Part shown: one piece after another, positions 36,347-44,909 of the stretch
Position numbering within the stretch: position 1 is the first letter of the stretch
Layout: every line of letters begins with the position of its first letter
DNA from: JAJXWB01 sp046349085
GTDB taxonomy: Bacteria; Pseudomonadota; Alphaproteobacteria; Rhizobiales; Beijerinckiaceae
Direction: 5' to 3'
Assembly: GCA_046349085.1 (NCBI GenBank)
Contig: JAXMDA010000002.1
Coordinates: 248,001-312,000 of the forward strand
DNA length: 64,000 nucleotides
Translations under genes and position numbers: made by a program
The notes under the pieces: generated by a model
The model's database searches: none
The model's input: the letters and a program-made list of their open reading frames with translations, nothing else
What the model was told of the DNA's origin: nothing

Positions 36347-37573
36347 TTATCGCCGGGCGAAAATGATGTGCCGGACGTCGATGGCGCCCGAGCGGAAACC
36401 CGCTTCGCAATAGGAGAGGTAGTACTCCCAGAGGCGGCGGAAGCGTTCGTCGAACCCCTGCTGCACGATATCGGGCCAGGCGGCGCGAAAGCGGTCGCGC
36501 CACTGCGCAAGCGTCAGCGCATAGTCGCGCCCGAACGCCCGCTGCGCGACGAGCGCGAGATCATGGCCCGCGCCGAGCTTCTCCAGGATGGTGCGCGTGG
36601 GCAGCATGCCGCCGGGGAATATGTAGCGACGGATGAAATCGAGTTCGCGCCGGTAGCGCGGAAAGATCTCCTCGTCGATGGTGATGATTTGCAGCGCCGC
36701 GCGTCCGCCGCTGACGAGCCTGTCGCGCACCTGCGCGAAATAGGCGGGCCAGTAGGCCTCGCCCACCGCCTCGAACATTTCGATCGAGGCGACGCCGTCG
36801 TAGACGCCGCGTTCGTCGCGATAATCCTGCATCCGCACCTCGACGCGCTCGGCGAGGCCGGCCTTGTGCACGCGCTCGCGGGCGAAATCGAATTGCTCCC
36901 TGCTGATGGTGAGCGCCGTCACCCTGCAGCCGCGTTCGCGCGCGGCATGTTCGGCGAAGCCGCCCCAGCCGCAACCGATCTCGAGAATGTGCTGGCCCTC
37001 GCGCGCGCAGAGCGCGTCGGCGAGCGCCCTGTACTTGCGTTCCTGCGCGTCGGTAAGGTCGCCGCCGGCGGCGAGATCGAGCGCCGACGAATAGGTCATG
37101 CTCGCATCGAGCCACTTGGCGTAGAAGGAATTGCCGAGGTCGTAATGCGCGTGGATGTTGCGCCGCGCGCCCGCGCGCGTGTTGCGATGCAGCCAGTGAT
37201 ACGCCATCTGCGCGATGCGCACCAAAGGCTTGCCCGAAAGCAGTCGCGCGATTGCGTGCTGGTTGACGCAGAACACTTCGAGAAAGGCCGTGAGATCCGG
37301 CGTCGACCACTCGCCGCGCATGTAGGATTCCGCGACCCCGATATCGCCGTGCGCAAAGGCGCGCGCAAACGCGAGATCGTGAATGTCCATGCGCGCGTGA
37401 GGACCGGCCGCCTTGCCGCCAAACGAAAAGACCCGCCCGTCGGGCATGGCGATTTCGAGACGGCCGTTTTCGATCAGCCCGGCGAAATCGAGCACCTTGC
37501 GCGCGGCGAACGGATAGGCCGCAGCGTCGGCGCGCGCCGCGGAATCGAATTGTCGAACAGGCGGCAAGGTCAT
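36347..37573 (-). CDS. cfa: Cyclopropane-fatty-acyl-phospholipid synthase
   Basis: A 408-aa SAM-dependent enzyme that adds a methylene bridge to double bonds of membrane lipids. The N-terminal lipid-binding domain is followed by NIHAHYDLGNSFYAKWLDASM-like sequence (here HAHYDLGNSFYAKWLDASMT), motif I ILEIGCGWGGFAEHAA, EMFEAVGEAYWPAYFAQV and RRYIFPGGMLPTRTILEKLG. Start ATG 37573 gives the family layout. A nine-T run follows the stop on the minus strand, without a good stem. It lies 225 bases after the photolyase gene on the same strand; in Rhodobacter these two functions are coregulated in the singlet-oxygen response, but no such promoter was found here. Confidence 0.94.
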   Translation of the reverse strand: MTLPPVRQFDSAARADAAAYPFAARKVLDFAGLIENGRLEIAMPDGRVFSFGGKAAGPHARMDIHDLAFARAFAHGDIGVAESYMRGEWSTPDLTAFLEVFCVNQHAIARLLSGKPLVRIAQMAYHWLHRNTRAGARRNIHAHYDLGNSFYAKWLDASMTYSSALDLAAGGDLTDAQERKYRALADALCAREGQHILEIGCGWGGFAEHAARERGCRVTALTISREQFDFARERVHKAGLAERVEVRMQDYRDERGVYDGVASIEMFEAVGEAYWPAYFAQVRDRLVSGGRAALQIITIDEEIFPRYRRELDFIRRYIFPGGMLPTRTILEKLGAGHDLALVAQRAFGRDYALTLAQWRDRFRAAWPDIVQQGFDERFRRLWEYYLSYCEAGFRSGAIDVRHIIFARR

Positions 37574-37798
37574 TGCGGCGCTCCGACGGAATTCGCGAAA
37601 GACCCGGATCAGCCGGCCTTTGAACGGCAAATGCTCAAGGGCGGAAAAAGCCGATCGAATTCAAAATGCAGGGCGCGCGTCCGCGAAAGACCGGCTTCCA
37701 GCTTCTCGTCGCACGCCCTTGTTCCGCGCGATCCCCGAGCGGAACCCTCAGGCTTCAGTCTGCATCCCTCGCGGACACGGCGCAAGGGCGGGTCATGA

Positions 37799-39217
37799 TC
37801 AATCCTTGAGCTGCTGGAACGCAGCCAGCGCCCGCGCGCGGGCGCGCGCATGGTCGACGATGGGCGCGGGATAGTCCCGCGGCGGCGTCGGCGCGTCCCA
37901 AGGCTTCTGCACGAAGCGGTCGGGCAGGTCGCTCAGCTCCGGCGCCCACCGCCGCACATAGGCGCCGTTGGCGTCGAATTTCTCGCCCTGAAGCACGGGA
38001 TTGAACACGCGAAAATACGGCGCCGCGTCTGCGCCGCAACCCGCGACCCATTGCCAGCTCGCGGCATTGTTGGCGGGGTCGGCGTCGCACAACGTGTCCC
38101 AGAACCATGCCTCGCCGATGCGCCAGTCGATCAGCAGATGCTTCACGAGAAAGGACGCGACGATCATGCGTACGCGATTGTGCATGTAGCCTGTCGCCCA
38201 GAGTTCGCGCATTCCGGCGTCGACGATCGGATAGCCGGTGCGGCCGCTGCGCCAGGCGGCCAGAACCTTGTCGTCCGGCGGGTTCCACACGAAGCGATCG
38301 AAGCGCGCGTCGAAGTTCCGGGTTGCGAGATCGGGGTTGGCGAACAGGAGATGATAGGAGAATTCGCGCCAGCCGAGTTCGGACAGAAACTTGTCGCACC
38401 CGCGTTGCAGGCGTGGGTTGGAGGCGGCCGCATGGCGCGTCGCCGCCCAGATTTGCCGCGGCGAGATTTCGCCGAAGGCGAGGTGCGGCGACAGCGTCGA
38501 TGTGCCTTCGACAGCGGGAAAGTCGCGTTGATCGGCGTAGTCGGACACGCGCTCGTCGAGAAAATCCGCGAGACGCCGTGCCGCCGCGCGCTCGCCCGGC
38601 GTCCACGCCGCGCGCAGGCCGCCCGCCCAGTCTGGTCGTGTCGGCAGGAGCCCGAGATCGTCGAGCGCGAGCGCGCCCTGCGGCGCCGGCGCCGCCGTAA
38701 TTCTGCGCGGCGCAGGCAGGGGCGGCTGCGGCTCCTGCGTCGCCAGCATGGCGCGCCAGAACGGCGTGAACACGCGGAACGGCGCGCCGGCCTTGGTCTT
38801 CATTGTCCAGGGTTCGGCGATCAGCTTGCCGTTGAAGCTATCGACAGACAGGCGCGCGCCGAGCGCCGCCTTGATCGCCATGTCGATGGCGATGCCGGCC
38901 TTGTCGTAACGCCGCGTCCAGACGAGCGAGGCGGCCTCGGTCTGCCTTGCGAGCTTTTCGAGAACGGGCTGCGCGCGCCCCCGGAAAATATCGAGCCGGC
39001 TGCCGATCCTGCGCAGATCCGTGTCGAGCGCGAGGAGCGAATGATGCAGCCACCAGCGCGAGGCGCCGCCGAGCGGCCGCAGGCCGCTCGACTCCGTGTC
39101 GAGAATATAGATGCAGAGAACCGGTCGCCCGCTCTCGACGGCCGCAGCCAGCGCGGAATTGTCTGCAAGCCGCAGGTCTTCGCGGAACCAGACGATGGCG
39201 GGGGAGGGCGAATTCAT
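37799..39217 (-). CDS. phrB: Deoxyribodipyrimidine photolyase (class I)
   Basis: A 472-aa light-driven DNA repair enzyme of the cryptochrome/photolyase family. The antenna domain begins AIVWFREDLRLADNSAL; the FAD domain has GTSTLSPHLAFGEISPRQIW, FLSELGWREFSYHLLF, the FAD signature GRTGYPIVDAGMRELWATGY and MHNRVRMIVASFLVKHLLIDW, then DADPANNAASWQWVAGCG. This is the class I cyclobutane pyrimidine dimer type. It is 36 bases after the DUF2218 gene on the same strand, so it may share the PadR promoter. Confidence 0.94.
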   Translation of the reverse strand: MNSPSPAIVWFREDLRLADNSALAAAVESGRPVLCIYILDTESSGLRPLGGASRWWLHHSLLALDTDLRRIGSRLDIFRGRAQPVLEKLARQTEAASLVWTRRYDKAGIAIDMAIKAALGARLSVDSFNGKLIAEPWTMKTKAGAPFRVFTPFWRAMLATQEPQPPLPAPRRITAAPAPQGALALDDLGLLPTRPDWAGGLRAAWTPGERAAARRLADFLDERVSDYADQRDFPAVEGTSTLSPHLAFGEISPRQIWAATRHAAASNPRLQRGCDKFLSELGWREFSYHLLFANPDLATRNFDARFDRFVWNPPDDKVLAAWRSGRTGYPIVDAGMRELWATGYMHNRVRMIVASFLVKHLLIDWRIGEAWFWDTLCDADPANNAASWQWVAGCGADAAPYFRVFNPVLQGEKFDANGAYVRRWAPELSDLPDRFVQKPWDAPTPPRDYPAPIVDHARARARALAAFQQLKD

Positions 39218-39253
39218 CGCCCTTTTATACGCCGCCTGCGCGATGCGGATCGA

Positions 39254-39574
39254 CTATTGATCGCGCCAGTCGAAGGCGAGCGGCGCCTCGCGAAAGGCGA
39301 AGCGGTCGAGATGGCGCGCGACCACGCCCTTCAGCGCCTCGAGATGCGCGGGCGAGGAGGCGTCGATCCGGCATTCGAGATCGGCGAGATGCGCGGCGAG
39401 CGTGAGCTTGCCGTCCGCCGGCCAGTCGGCGCCGCGCGAATCGCGCGGAAAGACGACGGCGCCGCGATCGGGCGAAAACTCGACCTTCAGGTTGTGACTC
39501 CAGTGCTTGCAGAGCTGCTGGAGATAGCGGCTGCCGTTGGTCGTCGGCACATGCGCGACGCTGACGTTGCTCAT
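39254..39574 (-). CDS. DUF2218 protein
   Basis: A 106-aa soluble protein of DUF2218. Features are YLQQLCKHWSHNLKVEF, VVFPRDSRGADWPADGKL-type sequence, LAAHLADLECRIDASSP, and a final VVARHLDRFAFREAPLAFDW. The family commonly pairs with ferric-siderophore reductases or their regulators, suggesting a part in iron acquisition; that is context inference. Its ATG at 39574 starts one base after the PadR gene stop (TGAGATG), so the two are translated together. Confidence 0.88.
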   Translation of the reverse strand: MSNVSVAHVPTTNGSRYLQQLCKHWSHNLKVEFSPDRGAVVFPRDSRGADWPADGKLTLAAHLADLECRIDASSPAHLEALKGVVARHLDRFAFREAPLAFDWRDQ

Positions 39575-39575
39575 C

Positions 39576-40160
39576 TCACAACCCCTCGATCTTTCGCGCG
39601 GCCTCGTCGAGGACGGCGGTGACTTCGCGGAGCGTCGCCTTGTCCGCGCCATCCTGCATGAGCCGCCCGCGAATGGCCATGCGCAGGTTCAGCATCGCGC
39701 GGCGCACGGAAGCGCCGTCGAAGCGTTCGCGCACGGCGGCGAGTTCAGCGAGCTTGGCGAATACGGCGTCGACCTCCGCCTTGTTGGCGGCAAGATGCGC
39801 GGCGCCTTCCGGCGTGATGGCGAAGGCCTTGCGCGCGCCCTCCGACTTCTGCTCGTCGATATGGCTCATGTCCTGCAACAAGGTCAGCGTCGGATAGACG
39901 ACGCCGGGGCTCGGCGCATAGGCGCCGCCCGTCAGCTCCTCGATCGCGCGGATCAGGTCGTAGCCGTGGCGGGGCTGGTCGGAGATGAGCTTGAGCAGCA
40001 CGAGCCGCAGCTCGCCCGAATCGAACATCCGGCGACGGCCGCGCTCGCCGCGCTCCTCGCTCATGAAGCTGCGCGCGAAGCCGTGTCCGCCAAATCCCCG
40101 GGTCATGAAGAACAGGCCGCGAGGCCCGCATCCGTTTCCGTAATTGTGTGCATGTCGCAT
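39576..40160 (-). CDS. PadR-family regulator, YqjI-like
   Basis: A 194-aa regulator. The N-terminal 44 residues are rich in His, Gly, Cys and Arg (HAHNYGNGCGPRG, GFGGHGFARSF), as in the nickel-responsive E. coli YqjI. The winged helix reads GELRLVLLKLISDQPRHGYD, LIRAIEELTGGAYAPSPGVV and YPTLTLLQDM. YqjI represses a ferric-siderophore reductase gene; here the cotranscribed gene is DUF2218. AAGGAA lies 8-9 bases before the ATG. A perfect 12-bp palindrome 27 bases upstream (40187-40198) is the likely operator, implying autoregulation. Metal sensing is inferred from the N-terminus. Confidence 0.88.
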   Translation of the reverse strand: MRHAHNYGNGCGPRGLFFMTRGFGGHGFARSFMSEERGERGRRRMFDSGELRLVLLKLISDQPRHGYDLIRAIEELTGGAYAPSPGVVYPTLTLLQDMSHIDEQKSEGARKAFAITPEGAAHLAANKAEVDAVFAKLAELAAVRERFDGASVRRAMLNLRMAIRGRLMQDGADKATLREVTAVLDEAARKIEGL

Positions 40161-40186
40161 TGGACGATTCCTTTCTTGATGCGCTA

Positions 40187-40198
40187 AAGATATATCTT
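40187..40198. promoter_or_regulatory. Palindromic operator for the PadR regulator
   Basis: AAGATATATCTT is a perfect palindrome, flanked by TA and AA, in an otherwise GC-rich region. It lies 27 bases upstream of the PadR ATG and 91 bases upstream of the divergent gene at 40289, where it could control both. AT-rich ATATC/GATAT dyads are typical of PadR operators. Confidence 0.65.
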
Positions 40199-40288
40199 AA
40201 CATGTCGAAAATAGGGCGGGGCGCTGCATTCTGTCGTATGGCGCGCTTCAAAGGTTGCCGCGCGCCGGCCGAGCGCGAGATCAGGGAC

Positions 40289-40786
40289 ATGTCCGCTTTC
40301 TTCCTGCCCAAAACGCATATCGACCTGCTGGTTTCCGCGGCTGTCGAATGGAAATTGTGGGCGCGCCTTCCGCATGCCGGCGCGCCTGGCCTTGTGGCGA
40401 TGGCCGCCGAACATGCGGACGCGATGGGAAGGATGCTGTGGAGCGAGAACGCCGCTTCCGTCCGCCACCGCTACGACCTGTCGCCGGACGGCGAAGAATC
40501 GGTCGCCTATGCCGAACTCGTCGCCGGCTATCGCTGGACGCGATGGGTCGAGGCGAATCCCGCGGCGGTCGTGGGGTTCGTCCGCTGCTACGACTACCAG
40601 AGCTGCGAGCGCGCCGGCTGGCGCGCGTCAGACGCGCGCGACTTCACGGCGCGGCTGATGGCCGAAGCCGCAGAGCGCCTGGCGAAGTCGACGCTCGGCG
40701 AGGGGTATCCGTGGTTTGCCGCCGATCCCATGCGCAACGACGACGATGAGGTCGCGCGCCGGTTCGCGACGAAGGCCGAAACCTGA
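40289..40786 (+). CDS. Conserved hypothetical protein with CYDYQSCE motif
   Basis: A 165-aa soluble protein. It starts SAFFLPKTHIDLLVSAAVEW and contains the motif VRCYDYQSCERAGW near the middle; this pairing recurs in a bacterial family of unknown function, which I recall but cannot name. Family members also show a Trp/Tyr-rich helical stretch like GYRWTRWVEANP. No catalytic signature is evident. The ATG at 40289 has AGGGAC before it. It is divergent from the PadR gene and could share its operator. Confidence 0.7.
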   Translation: MSAFFLPKTHIDLLVSAAVEWKLWARLPHAGAPGLVAMAAEHADAMGRMLWSENAASVRHRYDLSPDGEESVAYAELVAGYRWTRWVEANPAAVVGFVRCYDYQSCERAGWRASDARDFTARLMAEAAERLAKSTLGEGYPWFAADPMRNDDDEVARRFATKAET

Positions 40787-40820
40787 GCCGCCGGCATTTT
40801 GATAAACCATATCAGGCAGA

Positions 40821-40896
40821 TGGCTCCCCGAGCAGGACTCGAACCTGCGACCCAGCGATTAACAGTCGCTTGCTCTACCGGCTGAGCTATCGGGGA
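40821..40896 (-). tRNA. tRNA-Asn (GTT)
   Basis: Read on the minus strand, a full cloverleaf: acceptor TCCCCGA pairing with the CGGGGA end, D arm GCTCAGCCGGTAGAGC, anticodon loop CTGTTAA with GTT, T arm with GGTTCGAGTCC, discriminator G and an encoded CCA (40821-40823). Confidence 0.97.
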
Positions 40897-41018
40897 ACGT
40901 TCCGGTGTGGGCCGTGGCTATAACAAGGTCGTTCGCGATTGCAAAGCGCTAATCGCATCCCGGCGACAAATCCGCTTCTTGCGGAACCGCTTCGGCCTGC
41001 GCTATAGCGGCCCCACGA

Positions 41019-41092
41019 GGCCTCGTGGCGGAATGGTTACGCAGAGGACTGCAAATCCTTGTATCCCGGTTCGATTCCGGGCGAGGCCTCCA
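41019..41092 (+). tRNA. tRNA-Cys (GCA)
   Basis: Acceptor GGCCTCG pairs with CGAGGCC; the D arm is short (GGCGGAATGGTTACGC), the anticodon loop CTGCAAA carries GCA, the T arm contains GGTTCGATTCC, and CCA is encoded at 41090-41092. 74 bases including CCA. Confidence 0.97.
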
Positions 41093-41466
41093 TAATCCGG
41101 TCGCGCCTTCGCGCGCCGCGATCGCGGATACGCGAAAAGTCCCCGGAAAACTGCACGAAGCGTAGAGGGCAGGGCTCCTGCCCGCGCGGCAATGCGCGAT
41201 ACGCAGACCTGACGTCGCCGACCGGCGAGGGGGCGGTCGAAAACGGCTGGTCGAATCTTCGTTGAACGTCGGCGCCCCTGTCTTCCCGTTGCGCCCGGCT
41301 TGCCGAATTTCGCCCGGCGGTCCCTTCAGGACGCGCGTCGCGCGCGCTCTGTCCCCAAATGTCAATGTTGCAGCGCAAGGCGTCAAGCGCGCGGCGGAAC
41401 AAGTCGTTATAATAGAAATGAAGCTCAACGAGGCCGAGCTCAATAAGGCCGATAAGGAATCAGGAA
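41093..41466. other. Intergenic region upstream of the outer-membrane barrel gene
   Basis: About 370 bases. Short open frames cover it but none resembles a protein. The last 110 bases become AT-richer (around 41400-41465) and should contain the promoter of the barrel gene, whose ribosome binding site is AAGGAATCAGGAA. No terminator or RNA gene was recognised. Confidence 0.5.
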
Positions 41467-42198
41467 ATGAAGCGGTATATTTCAATCCTCGCGCTCGGGT
41501 GCGCAATGATCGGCGCTCCCGCGTTGGCGGCGGACCTCCCGCAGCGCACCGCGGCGCCTGCTCCCATGCTTGCGCCGACGCCGGTGTATAGCTGGCAGGG
41601 CTTCTACGTCGGTCTCAGCCTCGGCTACGCCTGGGAAAACGTCGCGTATAACAACTTCGGGGCGACGACCAACAACTTCAACCCGAACGGCGTGATCGGC
41701 GGCGGCTACGTCGGCTACAACTTCCAGGTTGCGCCTTCCGTGGTCTTGGGCGTCGAGGGCGACGTCGAGGGCGGTTCCGTCCGTCAGAGCGTCAACCCGA
41801 TCGCGCTCGCGATCCCGCTTGGCAGCAATGTCACGCTCACGAACGACTTCCGGGCTTCGGTCCGCGCGCGCGCGGGCATCGCGATGGATCGCGCGTTGCT
41901 CTACGCAACCGGCGGCGCGGCCTTCGGCAACTTCAACCTCAAGTCCAATTGGGGCAATGCGTTCAGCGAGCAGTGGAACGTGGGACGCTCCGGCTGGACG
42001 CTCGGCGCAGGCGTCGAATACGCCTTCACCCCCAACTGGATCGGCCGCGTCGAGTACCGGTTCACGTCGTTCGGCAATTTCAGCCACTTCTCGCCCATCG
42101 TCGGTCCGACGACGCAGCGCGTGAACGACAACTCGGTGCGCGCCGGCATCGCCTACAAGTTCGGCGGCGGCTACGCTCCCGTCGTCGCCAGGTACTGA
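41467..42198 (+). CDS. Outer-membrane beta-barrel protein (Omp25/Omp31-like)
   Basis: A 243-aa outer-membrane protein of the Rhizobiales Omp25/RopB-like porin family. A signal peptide (ISILALGCAMIGAPALAADL) leads to the linker APMLAPTPVYSWQGFYVGLS, whose WxGFYVG start is diagnostic, then alternating strands: GGGYVGYNFQ, LGVEGDVEGG, VRARAGIAMDRALLYATGG, EYRFTSFGNFSHF and a final AGIAYKFGGG. It lacks a terminal Phe, as many of this family do. A duplicated hairpin unit follows and should end the transcript. Confidence 0.92.
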   Translation: MKRYISILALGCAMIGAPALAADLPQRTAAPAPMLAPTPVYSWQGFYVGLSLGYAWENVAYNNFGATTNNFNPNGVIGGGYVGYNFQVAPSVVLGVEGDVEGGSVRQSVNPIALAIPLGSNVTLTNDFRASVRARAGIAMDRALLYATGGAAFGNFNLKSNWGNAFSEQWNVGRSGWTLGAGVEYAFTPNWIGRVEYRFTSFGNFSHFSPIVGPTTQRVNDNSVRAGIAYKFGGGYAPVVARY

Positions 42199-42202
42199 GT
42201 TC

Positions 42203-42278
42203 CAAGACGCAATCGCGCCCGGAAACGGGCCCGGTTCATCCAAGACGCAATCGGGCCCGGAAACGGGCCCGATTCATA
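42203..42278. repeat. Tandem 38-bp hairpin unit, likely bidirectional terminator
   Basis: Two direct copies, 42203-42240 and 42241-42278, both starting CAAGACGCAATCG and ending in TTCAT. The second has a perfect 11-bp stem AATCGGGCCCG (42249-42259) and CGGGCCCGATT (42264-42274) with a GAAA loop. The copies differ at only a few positions. They lie between two convergent genes. Confidence 0.8.
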
Positions 42279-42305
42279 TGCGGGGCCGGGCGCCCCGCCA
42301 CACGG

Positions 42306-43166
42306 CTAGACATTCGCGGATGCGTCGGCCGTCTTGTTCTGGCGCTTGGGCGTCAGGCCGCTGGCGATGGCGATTCTTTCGTATTCCGCACGCACGATAT
42401 CCGGCGAATAGAGCCGCTCCAGCCGGCGCACGGTGAAATGGCCCTTGGCCAGCGACTGGAAGTGATCGGTGAAGGCGACATTGACCGCGGCGCCGCCGAC
42501 GGCGCCGATCAGAGGCACCGCCTGCGCCACGAGCTTCTGCGAAACGACCACGCCGAAACGGCCGGCGATCTGGCCGAGCAGGCGCACCAGCACCGGCGCG
42601 GCCTCGTCGACAACGCCTTTCTGCGCGACATAGGCGGCGGCTTCCGACACCGACTTGGCGAGCAATCCGCGCATGGCGAAATAGCCGCCGTCCATGAGGT
42701 CGGCGCCCGCGCTTTGCCCGCCGAGGGCGAAGACCTGCAGGCAGGCGAGCGCGGCCTCGGGGTTCGTCAGATCCTCGCCTTCGGCGCGCGCGATATCGGC
42801 GATGGAGCGCAGCATCACGGTCGTCGAGACCGGCAGTTCGACCGGCAGGCTTGCGAGTCCGAAAGCGCCGCCCGCCGCGCCTGAAGCGGCGGCGAGCGTC
42901 CGGTGGAAGGCGCGGCTGTCCTTCTGCGGCCTGTTCTTGAGGCTCGACAGCGCGACGTGCATCGCCGCCTTCAGCGCGGAGGCGGCGGCCTTGGACACCG
43001 CCGTCGAGATTTTTGCCGGCACGAGCTTGCCGGCCAGTTCGATCTGTCGGCCGAGCAGGGCGGTGGCGCGCGCGGCGAAACTCGTTTTCTCCAGCGCCTC
43101 CACCGCATTGGCGAGAGCGGCAAGGTCGGCGGGGCTCATGGAGGAAGATGTGCGGGCGTCGGCCAT
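42306..43166 (-). CDS. EcsC family protein
   Basis: A 286-aa protein of the EcsC family. Typical stretches are GAAGGAFGLASLPVELPVST, TTVMLRSIADIARAEGEDL, EAALACLQVFALGGQ and the C-terminal AVPLIGAVGGAAVNVAFTDHF. Long helices with Ala/Gly-rich faces suggest peripheral or integral membrane association. Named after a Bacillus ABC-exporter operon gene, the family has no defined activity. The start at 43166 follows no obvious strong ribosome binding site. Convergent with the barrel gene across the duplicated hairpins. Confidence 0.88.
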   Translation of the reverse strand: MADARTSSSMSPADLAALANAVEALEKTSFAARATALLGRQIELAGKLVPAKISTAVSKAAASALKAAMHVALSSLKNRPQKDSRAFHRTLAAASGAAGGAFGLASLPVELPVSTTVMLRSIADIARAEGEDLTNPEAALACLQVFALGGQSAGADLMDGGYFAMRGLLAKSVSEAAAYVAQKGVVDEAAPVLVRLLGQIAGRFGVVVSQKLVAQAVPLIGAVGGAAVNVAFTDHFQSLAKGHFTVRRLERLYSPDIVRAEYERIAIASGLTPKRQNKTADASANV

Positions 43167-43561
43167 TTCATTCTCCGCGCGGACAAGCCGGGCGCACGAA
43201 AGATCGGGTGGCGTTCCGCTTGTTGCAAGAGCGCAACGCGCCCTCCCGCAGAAATGGGCTTGCGCGCCGTCCGATCCGGCGAATTAACGATTTGGACCCC
43301 CGCGCCGTTAACCTCTTGCCCTCGCAGCGCCGCGAAGCCGGCGGAAAGTCGCCTCACGGCTGAACGCGGCGTCGTCGCAAAACACCCGGAATTGAGGGTC
43401 TTGGCGGGCGCCCCGAGGCGTCCGGTCGCGGGCCGTTGAGGCTTCGTTATACTAAACCCCGTCAACCCGAAATCTGAACGTATTCGCGTAAAATACGCGC
43501 GTTTTGCTTCAAGCGATCCTGACACGCCCCGCGCATTCTGTCCCCAACAACGGGGACCGAC
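43167..43561. other. Divergent intergenic region
   Basis: About 395 bases between the EcsC gene and the protease gene. Near 43445-43510 the sequence turns AT-rich (GTTATACTAAAC) and contains a small palindrome CGCGTA-AAA-TACGCG at 43485-43499 followed by CGTTTTG; it may be part of the downstream promoter. Nothing else recognised. Confidence 0.5.
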
Positions 43562-44182
43562 ATGTTCTTCAAACTTGCCAAAGCGATTTTCGGAGCCGGC
43601 CTTGCGGCCGCGGCGGCCTTCGCCGTCAGCCCGAGCTTCGCCGGCCCGGATAATGTAGGCTGGGCGCCGGTCGGCGGCGTCACCAGCGTCCCCTACGGCT
43701 GGGTCGACTTCTGCCAGCGCTACAGGGGCGAGTGCGACTCGCCCGCGACCATGCCGCGCAATATCGAACTCGGCGCCAAGGCGCTGCGCGAGATCGAGCG
43801 GATCAATCGCTGGGTGAACAAGAACATCGAATCCGTGTCGGACATGGATCATTGGGGCGTGATCGACCAGTGGGACTATCCGACCGACGGCAAGGGCGAT
43901 TGCGAGGACTATGTCCTTCTCAAGCGCAAGCTGCTGGCCGAGCAGGGTTTCCCGATCCAGTCGCTCCTCGTCACCGTCGTCAAGGACAAGAACAACGACG
44001 GCCACGCCGTTCTCACCGTCCGCACCGACCACGGCGACTACGTGCTCGACAACATGAACGACGAGGTCAAGGGCTGGAAGCAGACGGGCTATCGCTTCGT
44101 GAAGCGCCAGAGCCAGAGCGACATGAACACCTGGGTTTCGATCGGCGAGCCGACGAGCGCGCCGGCCTACGTCTCCCGCTGA
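43562..44182 (+). CDS. Transglutaminase-like cysteine peptidase (BTLCP)
   Basis: A 206-aa periplasmic protein with a signal peptide (ending PSFA) and a bacterial transglutaminase-like cysteine protease domain, the fold of LapG. The catalytic triad is visible: Cys in GKGDCEDYVLLKRKLL, His in NDGHAVLTVRTD and Asp in YVLDNMNDEVKGW. LapG cuts a surface adhesin under c-di-GMP control through LapD; no lapD-like or adhesin gene is close, so the target is unknown. GGGGACCGAC precedes the ATG. Confidence 0.92.
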   Translation: MFFKLAKAIFGAGLAAAAAFAVSPSFAGPDNVGWAPVGGVTSVPYGWVDFCQRYRGECDSPATMPRNIELGAKALREIERINRWVNKNIESVSDMDHWGVIDQWDYPTDGKGDCEDYVLLKRKLLAEQGFPIQSLLVTVVKDKNNDGHAVLTVRTDHGDYVLDNMNDEVKGWKQTGYRFVKRQSQSDMNTWVSIGEPTSAPAYVSR

Positions 44183-44361
44183 TACTTCGGGGCTCGAATG
44201 ACGACCCGGCGCCGCAAGGCCGCCGGGTTTCCCGCGTTCAGCCGCGGTTCAGCAGCGCGGGCCTATGCAAGGTCCCGCGTCAATGCGGCCGTTGACCAGA
44301 CGACTGAATCGACGGACGTTCGGCGCGCGAGGATTTCGCATCGCCCACAGGGAGAATTTGC

Positions 44362-44844
44362 ATGTTGATCCGTTTCACGGCCCCTGCGCTCGCGCTGGCC
44401 GTCGCCGGCTTTGCGATGGCCGGGCCGGCGCACGCCCAGGCCAATGTCATGCAGGAATGCGGCAAGGAATATCAGGCGGCGAAATCCGCCAACACGCTCG
44501 GCGGCAAGAGCTGGAACGAGTATCTGAAGGACTGTCGCGTCCGTCACGCGGGCGACCAGGCCGCCGCGCCGGCCGCGAAACCCGCGGCGGAGAAGCCGGC
44601 GACCAATCCGTTGAAGCCTGCCGACAAGGCGGCTGCGGCCGCGCCCGCCGCGCCAAGCGGTCCTGCCGTCTTTCCCTCCAAGGTCGACGCCAAATACGCC
44701 AGCGAGACGCCCTCCAAGCAGCGCATGAAGACCTGTCTCGACCAGTACAACGCCAACAAGGCGGGCGCCGGCAATGGCGGCCTGAAGTGGATTCAGAAGG
44801 GCGGCGGCTATTACAGCGAATGCAACAAGCGCCTGAAAGGCTGA
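44362..44844 (+). CDS. Secreted protein with two Cys-framed repeats
   Basis: A 160-aa protein with a signal peptide (ALALAVAGFAMAGPAHAQA). Two related modules, ECGKEYQAAKSANTLGGKSW to KDC and TCLDQYNANKAGAGNGGLKW to SECNKRLKG, are joined by a 55-residue Ala/Pro/Lys linker. Each has one Cys at either end, suggesting paired disulfides. The module resembles PsiF-type secreted repeats found in Bradyrhizobium relatives; function unknown. A bidirectional hairpin follows 30 bases after the stop. Confidence 0.72.
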   Translation: MLIRFTAPALALAVAGFAMAGPAHAQANVMQECGKEYQAAKSANTLGGKSWNEYLKDCRVRHAGDQAAAPAAKPAAEKPATNPLKPADKAAAAAPAAPSGPAVFPSKVDAKYASETPSKQRMKTCLDQYNANKAGAGNGGLKWIQKGGGYYSECNKRLKG

Positions 44845-44873
44845 CCGCCCGCGCCTGACGAAAGCCCCGGATG

Positions 44874-44897
44874 CGCCCCGGACAAAAGTCCGGGGCG
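44874..44897. terminator. Bidirectional terminator
   Basis: CGCCCCGGAC at 44874-44883 and GTCCGGGGCG at 44888-44897, a perfect 10-bp stem with an AAAA loop (TTTT on the other strand). It stands between the stops of two convergent genes. T-runs are short on both sides. Confidence 0.6.
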
Positions 44898-44909
44898 TCT
44901 TCCCTGGCG

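Noticed and set aside
36334..36349. Nine-T run after the cfa stop as a rho-independent terminator
   Set aside because: Only a 4-bp stem with a 3-base loop precedes it, too weak to call.
37574..37798. Singlet-oxygen-type ECF sigma promoter before cfa
   Set aside because: A TGATCC is present on the minus strand at about 37605, but no TAAGA-like -10 stands at the right spacing.
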